A stretch of DNA of 64,000 bases from Fructilactobacillus carniphilus. Its GTDB lineage: Bacteria > Bacillota > Bacilli > Lactobacillales > Lactobacillaceae. The number at the start of each line of letters is the position of its first letter. Positions within the stretch are counted from its first letter, which is position 1. The position numbers were made by a program, and so were the translations under genes. The notes beneath the pieces are model-generated. The model was not told the DNA's origin, made no database searches, and was given only the letters and a program-made list of their open reading frames with translations. The stretch spans positions 1,426,001-1,490,000 of the forward strand of contig NZ_CP097121.1 in NCBI RefSeq assembly GCF_024029675.1. The letters are read 5' to 3'. This document shows positions 53,101 through 60,317 of this stretch, one piece after another.

Positions 53101-53789
53101 GCATTCTCTGACGCAGAAGCAGACGTTTGGTCTGAGGTAGCGGCCTTTTGGTCACCAGTAGCAGCTTGATCGGTAATTGCGGCAGATGAAGCTGATTGCT
53201 CAGCTTGGGGTTGAGCATCGGCAATCTTGGTGGACTCGTTGCCAGTCAGTTGGTTGGATTGTTGTTGCTCGCTAGTAGGAGCCTGACTGGTTGCTTGATC
53301 GTCCTGTTGCTTTGCCTGGTCATCCTTGGCAAGTTTAGCAGTTTGATCAGTACTCTTCTGCTCAGTTGATTGTTGCTTGCTGGTAGCAGTAGAGTGCTGT
53401 TCAGATTTTGCTTCTGGACTAGTGGACTTAGTAGTTTCACTGGTCTGCTCAGTAGAAGCCTGCTTTTGATCATTAGCAGCTTGGGTCGAAGTAGTTTGGT
53501 CAGTGCTTGAAGCTGCTTGGCTAGTAGCATTCTCAGCTGTGACCGTTTGCTTCTGTTGTGCCTGTTGATCTTGGTTCTCTGTCTTACTCGTGGCAGTGTT
53601 CGAAGCGCCGGGGTCGGTGCTAGAACTAGCTGTCGTTTGTGTCGACAAAGAACTAGTATCAGCATGAACGTCATTAACATTAAATGCGAAAAAGCCGGCG
53701 GAAAGGGCGGTCACTGTAATGGCACTAAATAACCACCGTTTTCCAGCTTTATACATTTTATAATGCGTTTTGCTGTCTTTAAACGGCAT
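47178..53789 (-). CDS. Giant sortase-anchored mucin-binding (MucBP) adhesin
   Basis: 2203 residues from the ATG after AAGGAGG. Order: KxYKxGKxW-type signal peptide (YKAGKRW near residue 12), a Ser/Thr/Gln/Ala-rich stretch to about 265, a unique A-region to about 610, Pro-rich DPNDPTK linkers, one diverged MucBP unit, then six near-identical 202-residue units (about 735-2030). Each unit joins a RTIHYRYADGREAAKDVTE domain to a NYVDQD MucBP domain. A second Pro-rich linker, LPQTGES near 2168, a hydrophobic helix and KKKEDK end the protein. Covalently attached to the wall by sortase; likely host or surface adhesion. Confidence 0.95.
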   Translation of the reverse strand: MPFKDSKTHYKMYKAGKRWLFSAITVTALSAGFFAFNVNDVHADTSSLSTQTTASSSTDPGASNTATSKTENQDQQAQQKQTVTAENATSQAASSTDQTTSTQAANDQKQASTEQTSETTKSTSPEAKSEQHSTATSKQQSTEQKSTDQTAKLAKDDQAKQQDDQATSQAPTSEQQQSNQLTGNESTKIADAQPQAEQSASSAAITDQAATGDQKAATSDQTSASASENAQASSAASEAQSASVAQQAEEQARDQIKQAAEQAKSTNVVLATNIKYDNGLKIEVGDPDYGGRWVDPDESHYTFQYDKIVAGFNQAGRVRTIVFSTNRNGDGTLYAFELDQDNRVVGSYTIKSNPGQETRENSQNLQNFYYRNNGDFTGGLQTNSSHIRFNREWTLADHQPSTLQLGVENFSIPREVPSTVRYVDAQTKQTVYESHFNGLTGQDFKVTGLPDKAGDGYYYISRKPDNSSGFISPFGKVGTVWTTHYANGSVLKITETDGHGGMDARLYSPDGQQFGETYHIDAEYRFNDKTREYGWEVKNPTNSANLPSTGFYPIYPIYTPQTRNIVFELNKLSKLVPVDKNGTPIDNGGYDVPYTLDPNDPTKANPTPLPNIPGYVPLDPNDPTKTTTPGTPVPIQDPGEETKVPYVVDHQDAVIRYIDDQGTELHQDQVSGKINERSDYSPAGETKLLEEQGYKQISSDFPQDGIVLSYNNGKQLVYTIQFKKDTEAVTDNSGVSNVRIRYIYDDGSQAAPDKTFKFTYHRTGTKHLESNTITWNEWIPDQENSFYVPSPKITGYTADKADVAYTNIPEATNDTVDVVYNANAEKAHVNYVDQDNNGKVITSDTLTGKFGSTSNYSTKDQIAKLEKQGYELVNDGYTPNYKFSTDEPTFTVTLKHKTKTVTPENPGQPGQPVDPNNPDGPKYPNGTDESNLVKNITRTIHYRYADGREAAKDVTETVKYARNMTFDEVTGQITETGNWTSDKTSYDAVQSPMIPGYTPDQATVGATPVTPNDSDSAVTVTYNANEEQAHVEYVDQDEDGKVITSDTLTGKFGSTSDYSTKDQIAKLEKQGYELVNDGYTPNYKFGTDEPTFKVTFKHKTKTVTPENPGQPGQPVDPNNPDGPKYPDGTDEANLVRNISRTIHYRYSDGSEAAKDVTETVKYARNMTFDEVTGKIIATDDWKSDKTSYDAVQSPSITGYTPDKPTVDAAPVTPNDTNSSVTVVYTNNEERARVNYVDQDDNNKVITSDTLAGKFGSTSDYSTKDRIAELEKRGYELVHDGYTPGYKFTTDEPTFTVSFKHKTKTVTPENPGKPGQPVDPNNPDGPKYPDGTDEANLVKNITRTIHYRYADGREAAKDVTESVKYTRNMTFDEVTGKIIETGNWNGDKTNYDAVDSPVIPGYTADQPTVSSATTTPNDSDSSVTVTYNANEEHARVNYVDQDENGKIITSDTLSGKFGSTSDYSTKDRISALEKQGYELVNDGYTPGYKFTTDEPTFTVTLKHKTTTVTPENPGKPGQPVDPNNPDGPKYPDGTDESNLVKNITRTIHYRYADGREAAKDVTETVKYTRNMTFDQVTGKIIETDEWKSSKNSYDAVDSPVISGYTADQPTVGAATTTPEDSDSNVTVTYNTDAERAHVNYVDQDANNKIIKSDLLTGKFGDTSSYSTKDQIAALEKQGYELVHDGYTPGYKFTTEDPTFTVTLKHKTTTVTPENPGKPGQPVDPNNPDGPKYPDGTDESNLVKNITRTIHYRYADGREAAKDVTETVKYTRNMTFDQVTGKIIETGKWTSDKTSYAAVDSPVISGYTADQPTVSATTVTPNDSDSAVTVTYNANEEHAHVNYVDQDANNKIIKSDLLTGKFGDTSSYSTKDQIAALEKQGYELVNDGFKPGYKFTTAEPTFTVSFKHKTTTVTPENPGKPGQPIDPNNPDGPKYPNGTDESNLVKNITRTIHYRLSNGQEAAKDVTETVKYTRNMTFDQVTGKIIETGQWTSQGGSWNAVKSPVVTGYYTRTPLVNAVTVTPETQNAEITVVYFPLGHLVPDVPGTTPETYPNDPNDPSKIHDPLIPDIPGYTPVDSNGNKLVPGDPYPIAPENIGKDTPIHYVKNEVPTKPSTPAEPKQPVAPAETPSEPTPAKTPSAPVQPAAPAAQPSSPVAPAPKQAAPAPHKQVLPQTGESQSTGIMSLIGALLLSFLAFFGYKKKEDK
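47820..51460 (-). repeat. Exact 606-bp tandem repeats inside the adhesin gene
   Basis: The conserved segment beginning ccatctggg/ccatccggg recurs at 48001, 48607, 49213, 49819, 50425 and 51031, a constant spacing of 606 bases (202 codons) with no insertion or deletion. Units differ by scattered substitutions. Confidence 0.93.
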
Positions 53790-54262
53790 AAAAATTACCT
53801 CCTTAAAATCATATAGTATGATGCTAAAATTGTTATATAATACTGGCTTATATAACGTCTTAACTATAAAACGAAACCAAATTTTGTACAATCACTACTT
53901 GTACAATCAAGGATTATGAAATTTTGCACTAAATCAATATATTTTTGTAAAATTATAAGTGTAATCTACTTTTCCTGAAATAGGGGGATAAAATGTTGCT
54001 ATATCAGCGTTTTAATCCACTTTAATGATCTTGTTTTTCGGTAATCTGTGTGTTATTTTTGCTTTTGGGGGATAAAATAATTTAAAATATTTTTGATAAA
54101 CTGTTACAAATATATCAATAAGTATCTTATTTTACTTTGATTATCTGATTGTTGTGTAAAATTAGTGAAAAAAGTTGCAACTTATCCTATGCAAATTTAA
54201 GTAATTTTTAAAATTTGATTTGATGAAGATATAAATTTAGGGACACTAGGTAAATTAAGCAC
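53790..54262 (-). promoter_or_regulatory. Long AT-rich upstream region of the adhesin gene
   Basis: About 470 nt with no gene supported on either strand. Very AT-rich, with several possible -10 boxes; a single promoter cannot be assigned. AAGGAGG precedes the adhesin ATG. No clear operator recognised. Confidence 0.45.
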
Positions 54263-54305
54263 AAAAAAAGACCTCTTCCAATGATCATTGGAAGGGGTCT
54301 TTTTA
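54263..54305 (-). terminator. Terminator of the baeRF gene
   Basis: AAAGACC-CTTCCAATGATCATTGGAAG-GGTCTTTTT, a long stem. Confidence 0.9.
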
Positions 54306-54324
54306 ATTAAGTTAGAAAGTTAGC

Positions 54325-55416
54325 TTACCATCTTAAGATGGCAGCAACTTGAGCACCTTCTGGCATGTCTGCGGCAGGTAAGACAGTAACGTCACCGTCT
54401 AAACCTAAAACAGTTAATGCCAACGTGTTCAGTTCGTTAGCGGCACGAGCACCTTTGCTCGTTGTTACGTCAACCGTTTCACCGTTGTCTTTGCTTTCAA
54501 CGTAAGCATCTTCAGCGATGATCAAGTTGGCAATCCGGTCTTCTAAGACAGATTGTTCGATGTCGTCTAAGCTGCTAGTAGCTTTCTTAGCACCTAACAT
54601 TTCACTGTACTTAGCTTTAACGGCTTGCTTGCCGGCAGCTACGAATTGATCGTGAATCTTTTGAGCCACTGCTTGTGCATTTTCGCCAGCATTCTTAACG
54701 GCAGCGTCAATTTCAACGGACTTGTCAGTTACCAAGTAAGGGTTGTGAGAAGCCTTCTTGAAGCGACCAGCGTCTTCAGCGTTAGCAACCAAGACCAGTG
54801 GGTTGTGGTCAACGTCTGAGTAACGTTTTTGCACGTACTTATCAACTTGTTCAAAGTATTCGTGTGTATCCCATTCAGGACCGTTCTTTTTGGGATCCTT
54901 GATGGTGTTAGTTTCGGTCCTATCACTATCAAATGGGTCAGCTGGAACGTTGTCAGGGTCAGTAACGTCTAAACCATTGACAGAGTAAAGCTTGTAAGAA
55001 TCACGTTGTAAGAACAACATGTCGAAGTCTGGGGTGAATTCCAATTGTCTAACGATTGGTAAAACAGGAAGCTTGTCACTGATGGAGAATTCTGGTTGGG
55101 GAGCATAGTTTAAGTTGTACACAATTAAGCTATCGTTCGTAACGTACAAAATCAAACCTTCAGCAATCGTGGTGTTATCCTTCAACGTCTTAAGGTAGTT
55201 GTTGATTTCAAATTCGTAAGCCTTCCATAATTCTGGTTTGTAGAGTTTTTGGAAAGCATCCCGAGCAGATTTAACCAAGCTATCCATTTGGATGTGGTCT
55301 AAGCGAGTGTTATCTTCCTTAGGATCCAAAGGCATGGTGATGGTAACGATTGGTCCTGATTGTTTTTCTAAGTCTAATAAGTTTTTAATTTTATCTTTTT
55401 GATCATGTCTTGCCAT
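54325..55416 (-). CDS. baeRF-family (eRF1-like domain) protein
   Basis: 363 residues from the ATG after GGAGGATT. The three-part arrangement, with ITMPLDPKEDNTRLDHI at the N-terminus, a middle LVLVANAEDAGRFKKASHNPYLV block and a C-terminal RIANLIIAEDAYVE/AANELNTLALTVLGLDGDV segment, fits the bacterial archaeo-eukaryotic release-factor-like families (baeRF6/7 type). These are predicted to act on stalled ribosomes or in stress but lack a demonstrated function. Cytoplasmic, monocistronic, GC content like the core genome. Confidence 0.72.
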   Translation of the reverse strand: MARHDQKDKIKNLLDLEKQSGPIVTITMPLDPKEDNTRLDHIQMDSLVKSARDAFQKLYKPELWKAYEFEINNYLKTLKDNTTIAEGLILYVTNDSLIVYNLNYAPQPEFSISDKLPVLPIVRQLEFTPDFDMLFLQRDSYKLYSVNGLDVTDPDNVPADPFDSDRTETNTIKDPKKNGPEWDTHEYFEQVDKYVQKRYSDVDHNPLVLVANAEDAGRFKKASHNPYLVTDKSVEIDAAVKNAGENAQAVAQKIHDQFVAAGKQAVKAKYSEMLGAKKATSSLDDIEQSVLEDRIANLIIAEDAYVESKDNGETVDVTTSKGARAANELNTLALTVLGLDGDVTVLPAADMPEGAQVAAILRW

Positions 55417-55500
55417 AGTAAAATCCTCCAATTGGTAGTATATCTCAATCATAACGCAAAAAATGGGTTTGAAGCAATTGAAAGCGCTTGATGTTTAAAA

Positions 55501-56706
55501 TTAAGCATTTATTTTTTGAACAGAATTATAAATATATTCGCAAATTAATAAATCTGGTGTTTGTGAGAAATAATATTTATATTTTTTTCCTAATATCTGT
55601 TCTGTTTCTTTGATAAATTTCTGGGTGTATTCTTGATCGCCAATTGGACTGGGGTCTTTACTATTAAAATAGATAGCAATAGCGTCATGTATTTTATTAC
55701 CAAAATAAACATCATTTTCATATTTAGGTAAAAAATTAGAAAAAACGTTTCTGAAGTCAAGAGAATAAATGTTATCAACGGATGGATTACGATATTCATC
55801 GTAAAATCTAGAAATAGAATTTGAAATTACTTCTTTAATTTTTTTACTTGTTATAGAGTTATCATTTTTGACATAGTTTAATATTTTTTGCAGTCCATAG
55901 CCTCCCCATTCTTCTATATATCGTTCTTTGATGTATCCGCCTCGTCTATGATTTCTTATTACATTGCCTAGTCTGTCAATGTTTATACTGTTATCAGCAA
56001 TAATTGCATTTTTTGAGGGGAATTTTTTGGGATCATTGAAATTAGGAGCAACGTAATCTTCTTTATCATTAATAATGAAATTGATAAAATTATCAATTTC
56101 ATTTAAGAGAACATCTTTGATATCTTTTGTTACAATTCCTACGATTGTTATGCATGTATTTTCATTTTGTTTGCTAACGTCTGAAGATGAATCGAGTCTA
56201 GCCATATCTTTAGGCTTTATTTTCCTAGATAATAAACTAAAAACATAATCATATTTGTCATTACAAAGATTTGGTATTGCTTGTTTTTCATCATAATTTT
56301 TTATGTAATCAAATTCAGTATTTTTAAATTGTTGAAGATTAAATTCTTTTAGATTAACTTGTTGACCCGCATGATAAATTAAAGTTCTTAGAGCAATTAA
56401 TTCTTTAAAAGATGAAGATGTGTTTTGGTATTTGAACCATGTAAACACATTCTCTAGCCTATAAATCCAGTTAAAGAAATGATCCATTTCTGATGAAATG
56501 TTTTCTACATGCATGGTTGGAGATATCCCTAAAAATTCTTGATCTAAATTGCTGAAATAACTAATGGCTCCCGATAAAATAAATTTCCAGTTTATTTGTT
56601 CATAAGGATTAACTTTACTTCTAATTTTTTTGATTTTTTCTTGAAGATTTTTTCCACTTATTTCTTTGAGACAGGATTGGGTTATTTCATAATTAGTAAG
56701 TTTCAT
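55501..56706 (-). CDS. Unknown AT-rich protein, candidate defence or accessory gene
   Basis: 401 residues, strongly AT-rich with Asn, Lys and Ile codons, unlike neighbours. No membrane segment, signal peptide or recognised catalytic motif. Predicted mostly helical; a conserved-looking RRGGYIKERYIEEWGGYGLQ stretch lies near residue 265. It has AAGGTG before the ATG and stands alone between core-like genes, 3-5 kb from a type I restriction locus. The composition and place suggest a horizontally acquired gene, perhaps antiphage, but there is no direct evidence. Confidence 0.6.
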   Translation of the reverse strand: MKLTNYEITQSCLKEISGKNLQEKIKKIRSKVNPYEQINWKFILSGAISYFSNLDQEFLGISPTMHVENISSEMDHFFNWIYRLENVFTWFKYQNTSSSFKELIALRTLIYHAGQQVNLKEFNLQQFKNTEFDYIKNYDEKQAIPNLCNDKYDYVFSLLSRKIKPKDMARLDSSSDVSKQNENTCITIVGIVTKDIKDVLLNEIDNFINFIINDKEDYVAPNFNDPKKFPSKNAIIADNSINIDRLGNVIRNHRRGGYIKERYIEEWGGYGLQKILNYVKNDNSITSKKIKEVISNSISRFYDEYRNPSVDNIYSLDFRNVFSNFLPKYENDVYFGNKIHDAIAIYFNSKDPSPIGDQEYTQKFIKETEQILGKKYKYYFSQTPDLLICEYIYNSVQKINA

Positions 56707-56946
56707 ATTTTACACCTTAATGATTTCACAATTATGACTAAATTTGTATTTATATAATTATTAATACTACAAAAATTTAAAATAATCAATTTGAATAATG
56801 GGAGATCTCTTATTTAGTTCTTTAAAGGAACCTAGCAAAAATTATTTGTGATTTCAGGTAACACATTGGCAAGCTAAAACGTTATTAATAGATGTAAGGG
56901 TTGGCCAACCACTTATCACTATTGAAAACACAGAGGAGAATTAATT

Positions 56947-57150
56947 ATGAAAAAAAGTTGGTTAAAAACGACGGCAACTTACACGATGGTAGGCGCGGGA
57001 CATGAAAAGGGGATGCGACGTGGGTTCGCAAATCTAACGGAAGATCTGACCGCGGACCAGGTGACCGAGTTTGGCAATATTTTAGCAGAACTAACCGGAG
57101 ACACGGTGGAAAAGGTAGTCTTGAACGATACCAATGTCATTGCAGCGTAA
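56947..57150 (+). CDS. DUF1659 family small protein
   Basis: 67 residues. Pattern MKKSWLKTTATYTMVG ... GFANLTEDLTADQVTEFGNILAELTG fits DUF1659, a short protein usually paired with DUF2922. Function unknown. GAGGAG precedes the ATG. The DUF2922 gene follows 16 nt after its stop. Confidence 0.8.
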   Translation: MKKSWLKTTATYTMVGAGHEKGMRRGFANLTEDLTADQVTEFGNILAELTGDTVEKVVLNDTNVIAA

Positions 57151-57166
57151 CCAAGGAGGAAAGCAC

Positions 57167-57400
57167 ATGAAAATTTTAGAATTAGTTTTTAATACAGAAC
57201 AACGTAAAGTTCGAACCTTACAGTTGAACTACGCGGACCAAAATCTTGAAGCGGCTCAGGTGGAGGCCTTGATGAAACGGATTGTAGATCTGGAAATGTT
57301 TAAAAAAGATGGCGTGAATCTGTATGCGACACCAGTCGCGGCGCGCTATGCGGAAAACAATAAGTACCCGCTTTTTGGGACGATTAAACCAGCTGCTTAA
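57167..57400 (+). CDS. DUF2922 family small protein
   Basis: 77 residues starting MKILELVFNTEQRK; ATG after AAGGAGGAAAGCAC. LQLNYADQNLEAAQVEALMKRI is the DUF2922 core. Cotranscribed with DUF1659 and ends at a strong terminator. Function unknown. A decayed copy of its middle part is found at 62020-62120. Confidence 0.82.
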   Translation: MKILELVFNTEQRKVRTLQLNYADQNLEAAQVEALMKRIVDLEMFKKDGVNLYATPVAARYAENNKYPLFGTIKPAA

Positions 57401-57414
57401 TTTTTAATTTAACT

Positions 57415-57449
57415 AAAACGATCCACTCCATAAAGGGGTGGATCGTTTT
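57415..57449 (+). terminator. Terminator after the DUF1659-DUF2922 pair
   Basis: AAAACGATCCAC/GTGGATCGTTTT. Confidence 0.88.
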
Positions 57450-57533
57450 GGTGATGGACGGAGAAAGGACCTGGGAATGATATAATGCAACCGAGGATGA
57501 GCAGGTCATTATAACGAACAAGGAGGCCATAAC

Positions 57534-57851
57534 ATGGACATTAATCGTCATCAAGATTGGTTAATTAATTTCTACAAACAGCGAGATTGGTATGATTATT
57601 CTCCAATTATTAGAATGAATTTTCTAAACGAAGAAACCGGTGAATTGAGTAGAGCAATCAGGGCCTACGAGATTGGCCGAGATCATCCTGGCGAAGCAGC
57701 TGAAAGTGATGAGCAACGGCTAGCTGACATTAAAGAAGAAATGGCAGATGTTTTGGATCAAGTCCTGATTTTAAGTGATCATTATAATCTTAGCGTTGCT
57801 GATTTATTGGAACAAAGTGAAACCAAGCTAAAACAAAGGTTTAATCTGTAA
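57534..57851 (+). CDS. MazG-like nucleotide pyrophosphohydrolase
   Basis: 105 residues, all-helical. NEETGELSRAIRAYE near residue 31 gives the EExxE metal-binding helix and DIKEEMADVLDQVLIL near 64 the ExxxD helix of MazG/dUTPase-like enzymes. Such small MazG proteins hydrolyse non-canonical or stringent nucleotides. AAGGAGG before the ATG. It borders the type I restriction locus and is followed by a hairpin. Confidence 0.82.
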   Translation: MDINRHQDWLINFYKQRDWYDYSPIIRMNFLNEETGELSRAIRAYEIGRDHPGEAAESDEQRLADIKEEMADVLDQVLILSDHYNLSVADLLEQSETKLKQRFNL

Positions 57852-57869
57852 GCTAATCGGGGTAACACG

Positions 57870-57902
57870 AAGGGCCTCCACGGTTATGGTGGGAGGCTTT
57901 TT
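57870..57902 (+). terminator. Terminator after the MazG-like gene
   Basis: GCCTCC-aC...G-g-TGGGAGGC stem then TTTTT. Confidence 0.75.
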
Positions 57903-57905
57903 AAT

Positions 57906-58613
57906 TTGCGCTCAGCAACTAACAACGGTTTGAACACTGTCACTGTCAAAAAGCGTAAGTTAGCCAAACTTCGTTCTGCGAAAATGGCATTGTTACAGCA
58001 ATTATTTCCCCAACCGGGGGCGGCTAGTCCAGGTCTACGCTTCACTAACTTTGACGATAAATCGCAACAGCGAAAGTTAGGGGATTTAATTACGCGAAAC
58101 GGAGTTAGAAACAAGGATCTAAAGGTCACTAACGTAGAATCCATTTCTAATCAGGTGGGCTTCATTAAACAAACTGATCAGTTTAATAATTATTCGGTAG
58201 CTAGCCAAGATCTTTCTAATTACTACGTCATTAAACCAGGCTATTTTGCTTATAATCCGTCACGGATTGACATTGGATCGATTGACTATAAAAGAGATGA
58301 TCAGCTTAGTTTGGTGTCGCCCCTATATGTTTCTTTTTACACAGATGAACGGATTAACAATGATTACTTCTTAGACTGGGTAAAAACGGATCATTTTCAA
58401 TCCCAGCGACAACGATTATCTGAGGGAAGTGTGCGCAAGATGCTTTCCTTTTCGCAATTAGCTGAAATGAAGTTTCCCTTTAAAAGTTACAAAGAGCAGG
58501 AAAAAGTATCAACTTTATTAAAATTAGTGGAAAAACGAATCAACTTGGCGGAACATCAACTTACGCTTTTAAGGAAAGTTAGTCGCTTACTTTTACACAA
58601 GATGATTTTGTAA
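57906..58613 (+). pseudogene. hsdS: Silent hsdS half (central spacer plus one TRD), no own start
   Basis: About 235 codons open but beginning with a weak TTG inside a post-terminator region without a ribosome site. It starts in the conserved central spacer (TVKKRKLAKL...ALLQQLFP), then one target-recognition domain (LRFTNFDDKSQQRKLGDLI onwards) and the C-terminal helix (RINLAEHQLTLLRKVSRLLLHKMIL). It is the missing second half for the minus-strand hsdS at 59649-60317. A silent, invertible cassette is more likely than a functional gene. Confidence 0.75.
57940..57969 (+). repeat. Left inverted repeat in hsdS spacer
   Basis: TCACTGTCAAAAAG then two mismatches then TAAGTTAGC, matching the complement of 59786-59815. 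Both copies encode the same spacer segment TVKKxKLAK, so inversion between them would keep the reading frame. Confidence 0.7.
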
Positions 58614-58688
58614 TTAGAGAAAACTCCTAGATAATATTATTCGTGCGTTTAATTGTACAAAATATATTTATTAAGGAGTTTCATGATT

Positions 58689-59615
58689 ATGAAAAGAAAC
58701 AAACAACAACTATTTTACGAGTACTTTGCCGAATGGATTGATCTCTATAAGCGTGATGCAGTTCGAACGGTAACGTTAAATAAATATCTAATTAGCTTAA
58801 AGTGGGTCCGTCGAATTGCCCCCTCCCTATACCTGAAGGACCTTAACAAACGAGCTTATCAAGAAATTATTAATGAATATGCACTGACACACGAACACCA
58901 AACGACTCTAGATTTTCACCATCAAATTAAAGGGGCCATTTTAGATGCCGTTGATGAGGAGCTGATTCCGATTAATCCGACCAGAAATGCGGTAATTAAA
59001 GGAAAAAAGCCGCGCGAAAAAAAACTAAAATTTTTAAATGAAGCCGAACTCCAAAAATTAATTCGTCAATTGGATTTAGGTCCAGAAATTAATTGGGACT
59101 GGTTTTTACTGTTGATTATTAAAACGGGGTTACGTTTTTCGGAAGCCCTCGCAGTCACTCCAAATGATTTTGATTTTCAAACCCAAATGCTTCGGATTAA
59201 CAAAACCTGGGATTACAAGTCCGTTCAGGGAAGCTTTCAAAAAACCAAAAACGAATCATCAGTACGTAGCGTACGGATTGATTGGAAGCTGGCCATGCAA
59301 TTTTCGCAGTTAATCAGTGGTTTGCCAGAAGATCAACCAATTTTTGTTTCTGATAAACGAATCTTTAACTCGACGATTAACCAACATTTGAAATCGTTGT
59401 GTAATAAAGCTGGGGTTCCAGTTATTTCTGTACATGGATTACGCCATACGCATGCCTCGATTTTATTGTATGGTAACGTTTCGATTGCAACGGTGGCTCA
59501 AAGATTGGGACACTCTAGTATTACGACCACTCAGGAAACCTACATTCACATCATTCGGGAATTAGAGGCCAAGGATAGTGAGCGGATTATGGAGGAAATG
59601 GCAAAATTAATGTAA
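58689..59615 (+). CDS. Tyrosine recombinase beside hsdS (candidate hsdS invertase)
   Basis: 308 residues from the ATG 10 nt after AAGGAG (an ATG two codons earlier is only 4 nt away). An N-terminal core-binding domain (residues 1-110) precedes the catalytic domain with TGLRFSEAL (Arg, about 147), HGLRHTHAS (HxxR, about 250), LGHSSITTTQETY (His and the nucleophile Tyr, about 283). It sits between two oppositely oriented hsdS pieces, as do recombinases that invert type I specificity genes. No phage genes are linked. Confidence 0.88.
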   Translation: MKRNKQQLFYEYFAEWIDLYKRDAVRTVTLNKYLISLKWVRRIAPSLYLKDLNKRAYQEIINEYALTHEHQTTLDFHHQIKGAILDAVDEELIPINPTRNAVIKGKKPREKKLKFLNEAELQKLIRQLDLGPEINWDWFLLLIIKTGLRFSEALAVTPNDFDFQTQMLRINKTWDYKSVQGSFQKTKNESSVRSVRIDWKLAMQFSQLISGLPEDQPIFVSDKRIFNSTINQHLKSLCNKAGVPVISVHGLRHTHASILLYGNVSIATVAQRLGHSSITTTQETYIHIIRELEAKDSERIMEEMAKLM

Positions 59616-59620
59616 ATTAA

Positions 59621-59650
59621 AACCACCAAAATGACAAAATTTTGGTGGTT
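59621..59650. terminator. Bidirectional terminator between recombinase and hsdS
   Basis: AACCACCAAAA...TTTTGGTGGTT perfect stem between convergent genes. Confidence 0.78.
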
Positions 59651-60317
59651 ACTTTGGGATTGTTAACGGCGAGCGGAACTGCCGCTGCTTATTTTTATAT
59701 GTAAAGTAAGTAAAATAAAGTGATCGAGTAAAACAATTTTGATATGAGCCTAATCGCTGTTGTAGCAAGGCTTTCAGATGAAGGCGTTTAGCTAACTTAT
59801 ACTTTTTGACAGTGATGAGCTGATCAATTTTTTGCAGGAAGGTTCCAATTTTTACTTGTTCCGGAAGAGAAGGCAAAGAAAGAGTGATTTTTTCTAATTC
59901 ACCTTTGTTTAATTTCGTTCTCCCAGAGCCAGTTAGGTAGTGCTTAATGTTAATGGTTTTTAGACTCTTCCCAATGAATAAATAATTAGAAATGTTTTCT
60001 AACGCCATTAAGATGTGGGCGTGATTATTGACCCAAACCTTACCCGTTACGATTTGAATTGGGTAGTCATTGATGTCGTTGGCGCCATCTTCGGCAATCA
60101 GAATCAGTTTCCCGTCGTGAGTAAAGCCCTTAACGTGGTCCTGGATGCCATTGGCCCCGTAGTAGGGAGTTGGTCCCGGAATTCGTTTGCTTTTAGTGAC
60201 GGGAACTCGGAGTTTATCCAAATTAACGGTCACGTTTTTTAATTTTTGTTCATCCCATTTGTCAGAAAAATCCTTAAATCTGATGGCTGGAACTCTTTTT
60301 GCTTCATTTTTCGTCAT
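59649..60317 (-). CDS. hsdS: Type I restriction specificity subunit HsdS, half-length form
   Basis: 222 residues against about 400 for normal HsdS. It has the first TRD (VPAIRFKDFSDKWDEQKLKNV to LPEQVKIGTFLQKIDQLI) and the central spacer TVKKYKLAKRLHLKALLQQRL, then a 30-residue tail without HsdS character (SYQNCFTRSLYFTYFTY...). Its ATG overlaps the hsdM stop (ATGA). Recombination with the inverted copy at 57940 would replace the tail with a second TRD. In the present orientation the enzyme is probably altered or off, though single-TRD HsdS can dimerise. Confidence 0.82.
   Translation of the reverse strand: MTKNEAKRVPAIRFKDFSDKWDEQKLKNVTVNLDKLRVPVTKSKRIPGPTPYYGANGIQDHVKGFTHDGKLILIAEDGANDINDYPIQIVTGKVWVNNHAHILMALENISNYLFIGKSLKTINIKHYLTGSGRTKLNKGELEKITLSLPSLPEQVKIGTFLQKIDQLITVKKYKLAKRLHLKALLQQRLGSYQNCFTRSLYFTYFTYKNKQRQFRSPLTIPK
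59786..59815 (-). repeat. Right inverted repeat in hsdS spacer
   Basis: Complement reads TCACTGTCAAAAAG, two mismatches, TAAGTTAGC; partner of 57940-57969, about 1.85 kb apart with the recombinase between. Confidence 0.7.

Noticed and set aside
58689..59615. Integrase as evidence of a prophage or integrative element
   Set aside because: No other phage or conjugation genes and no tRNA attachment site nearby; its place between two hsdS pieces fits an invertase better.
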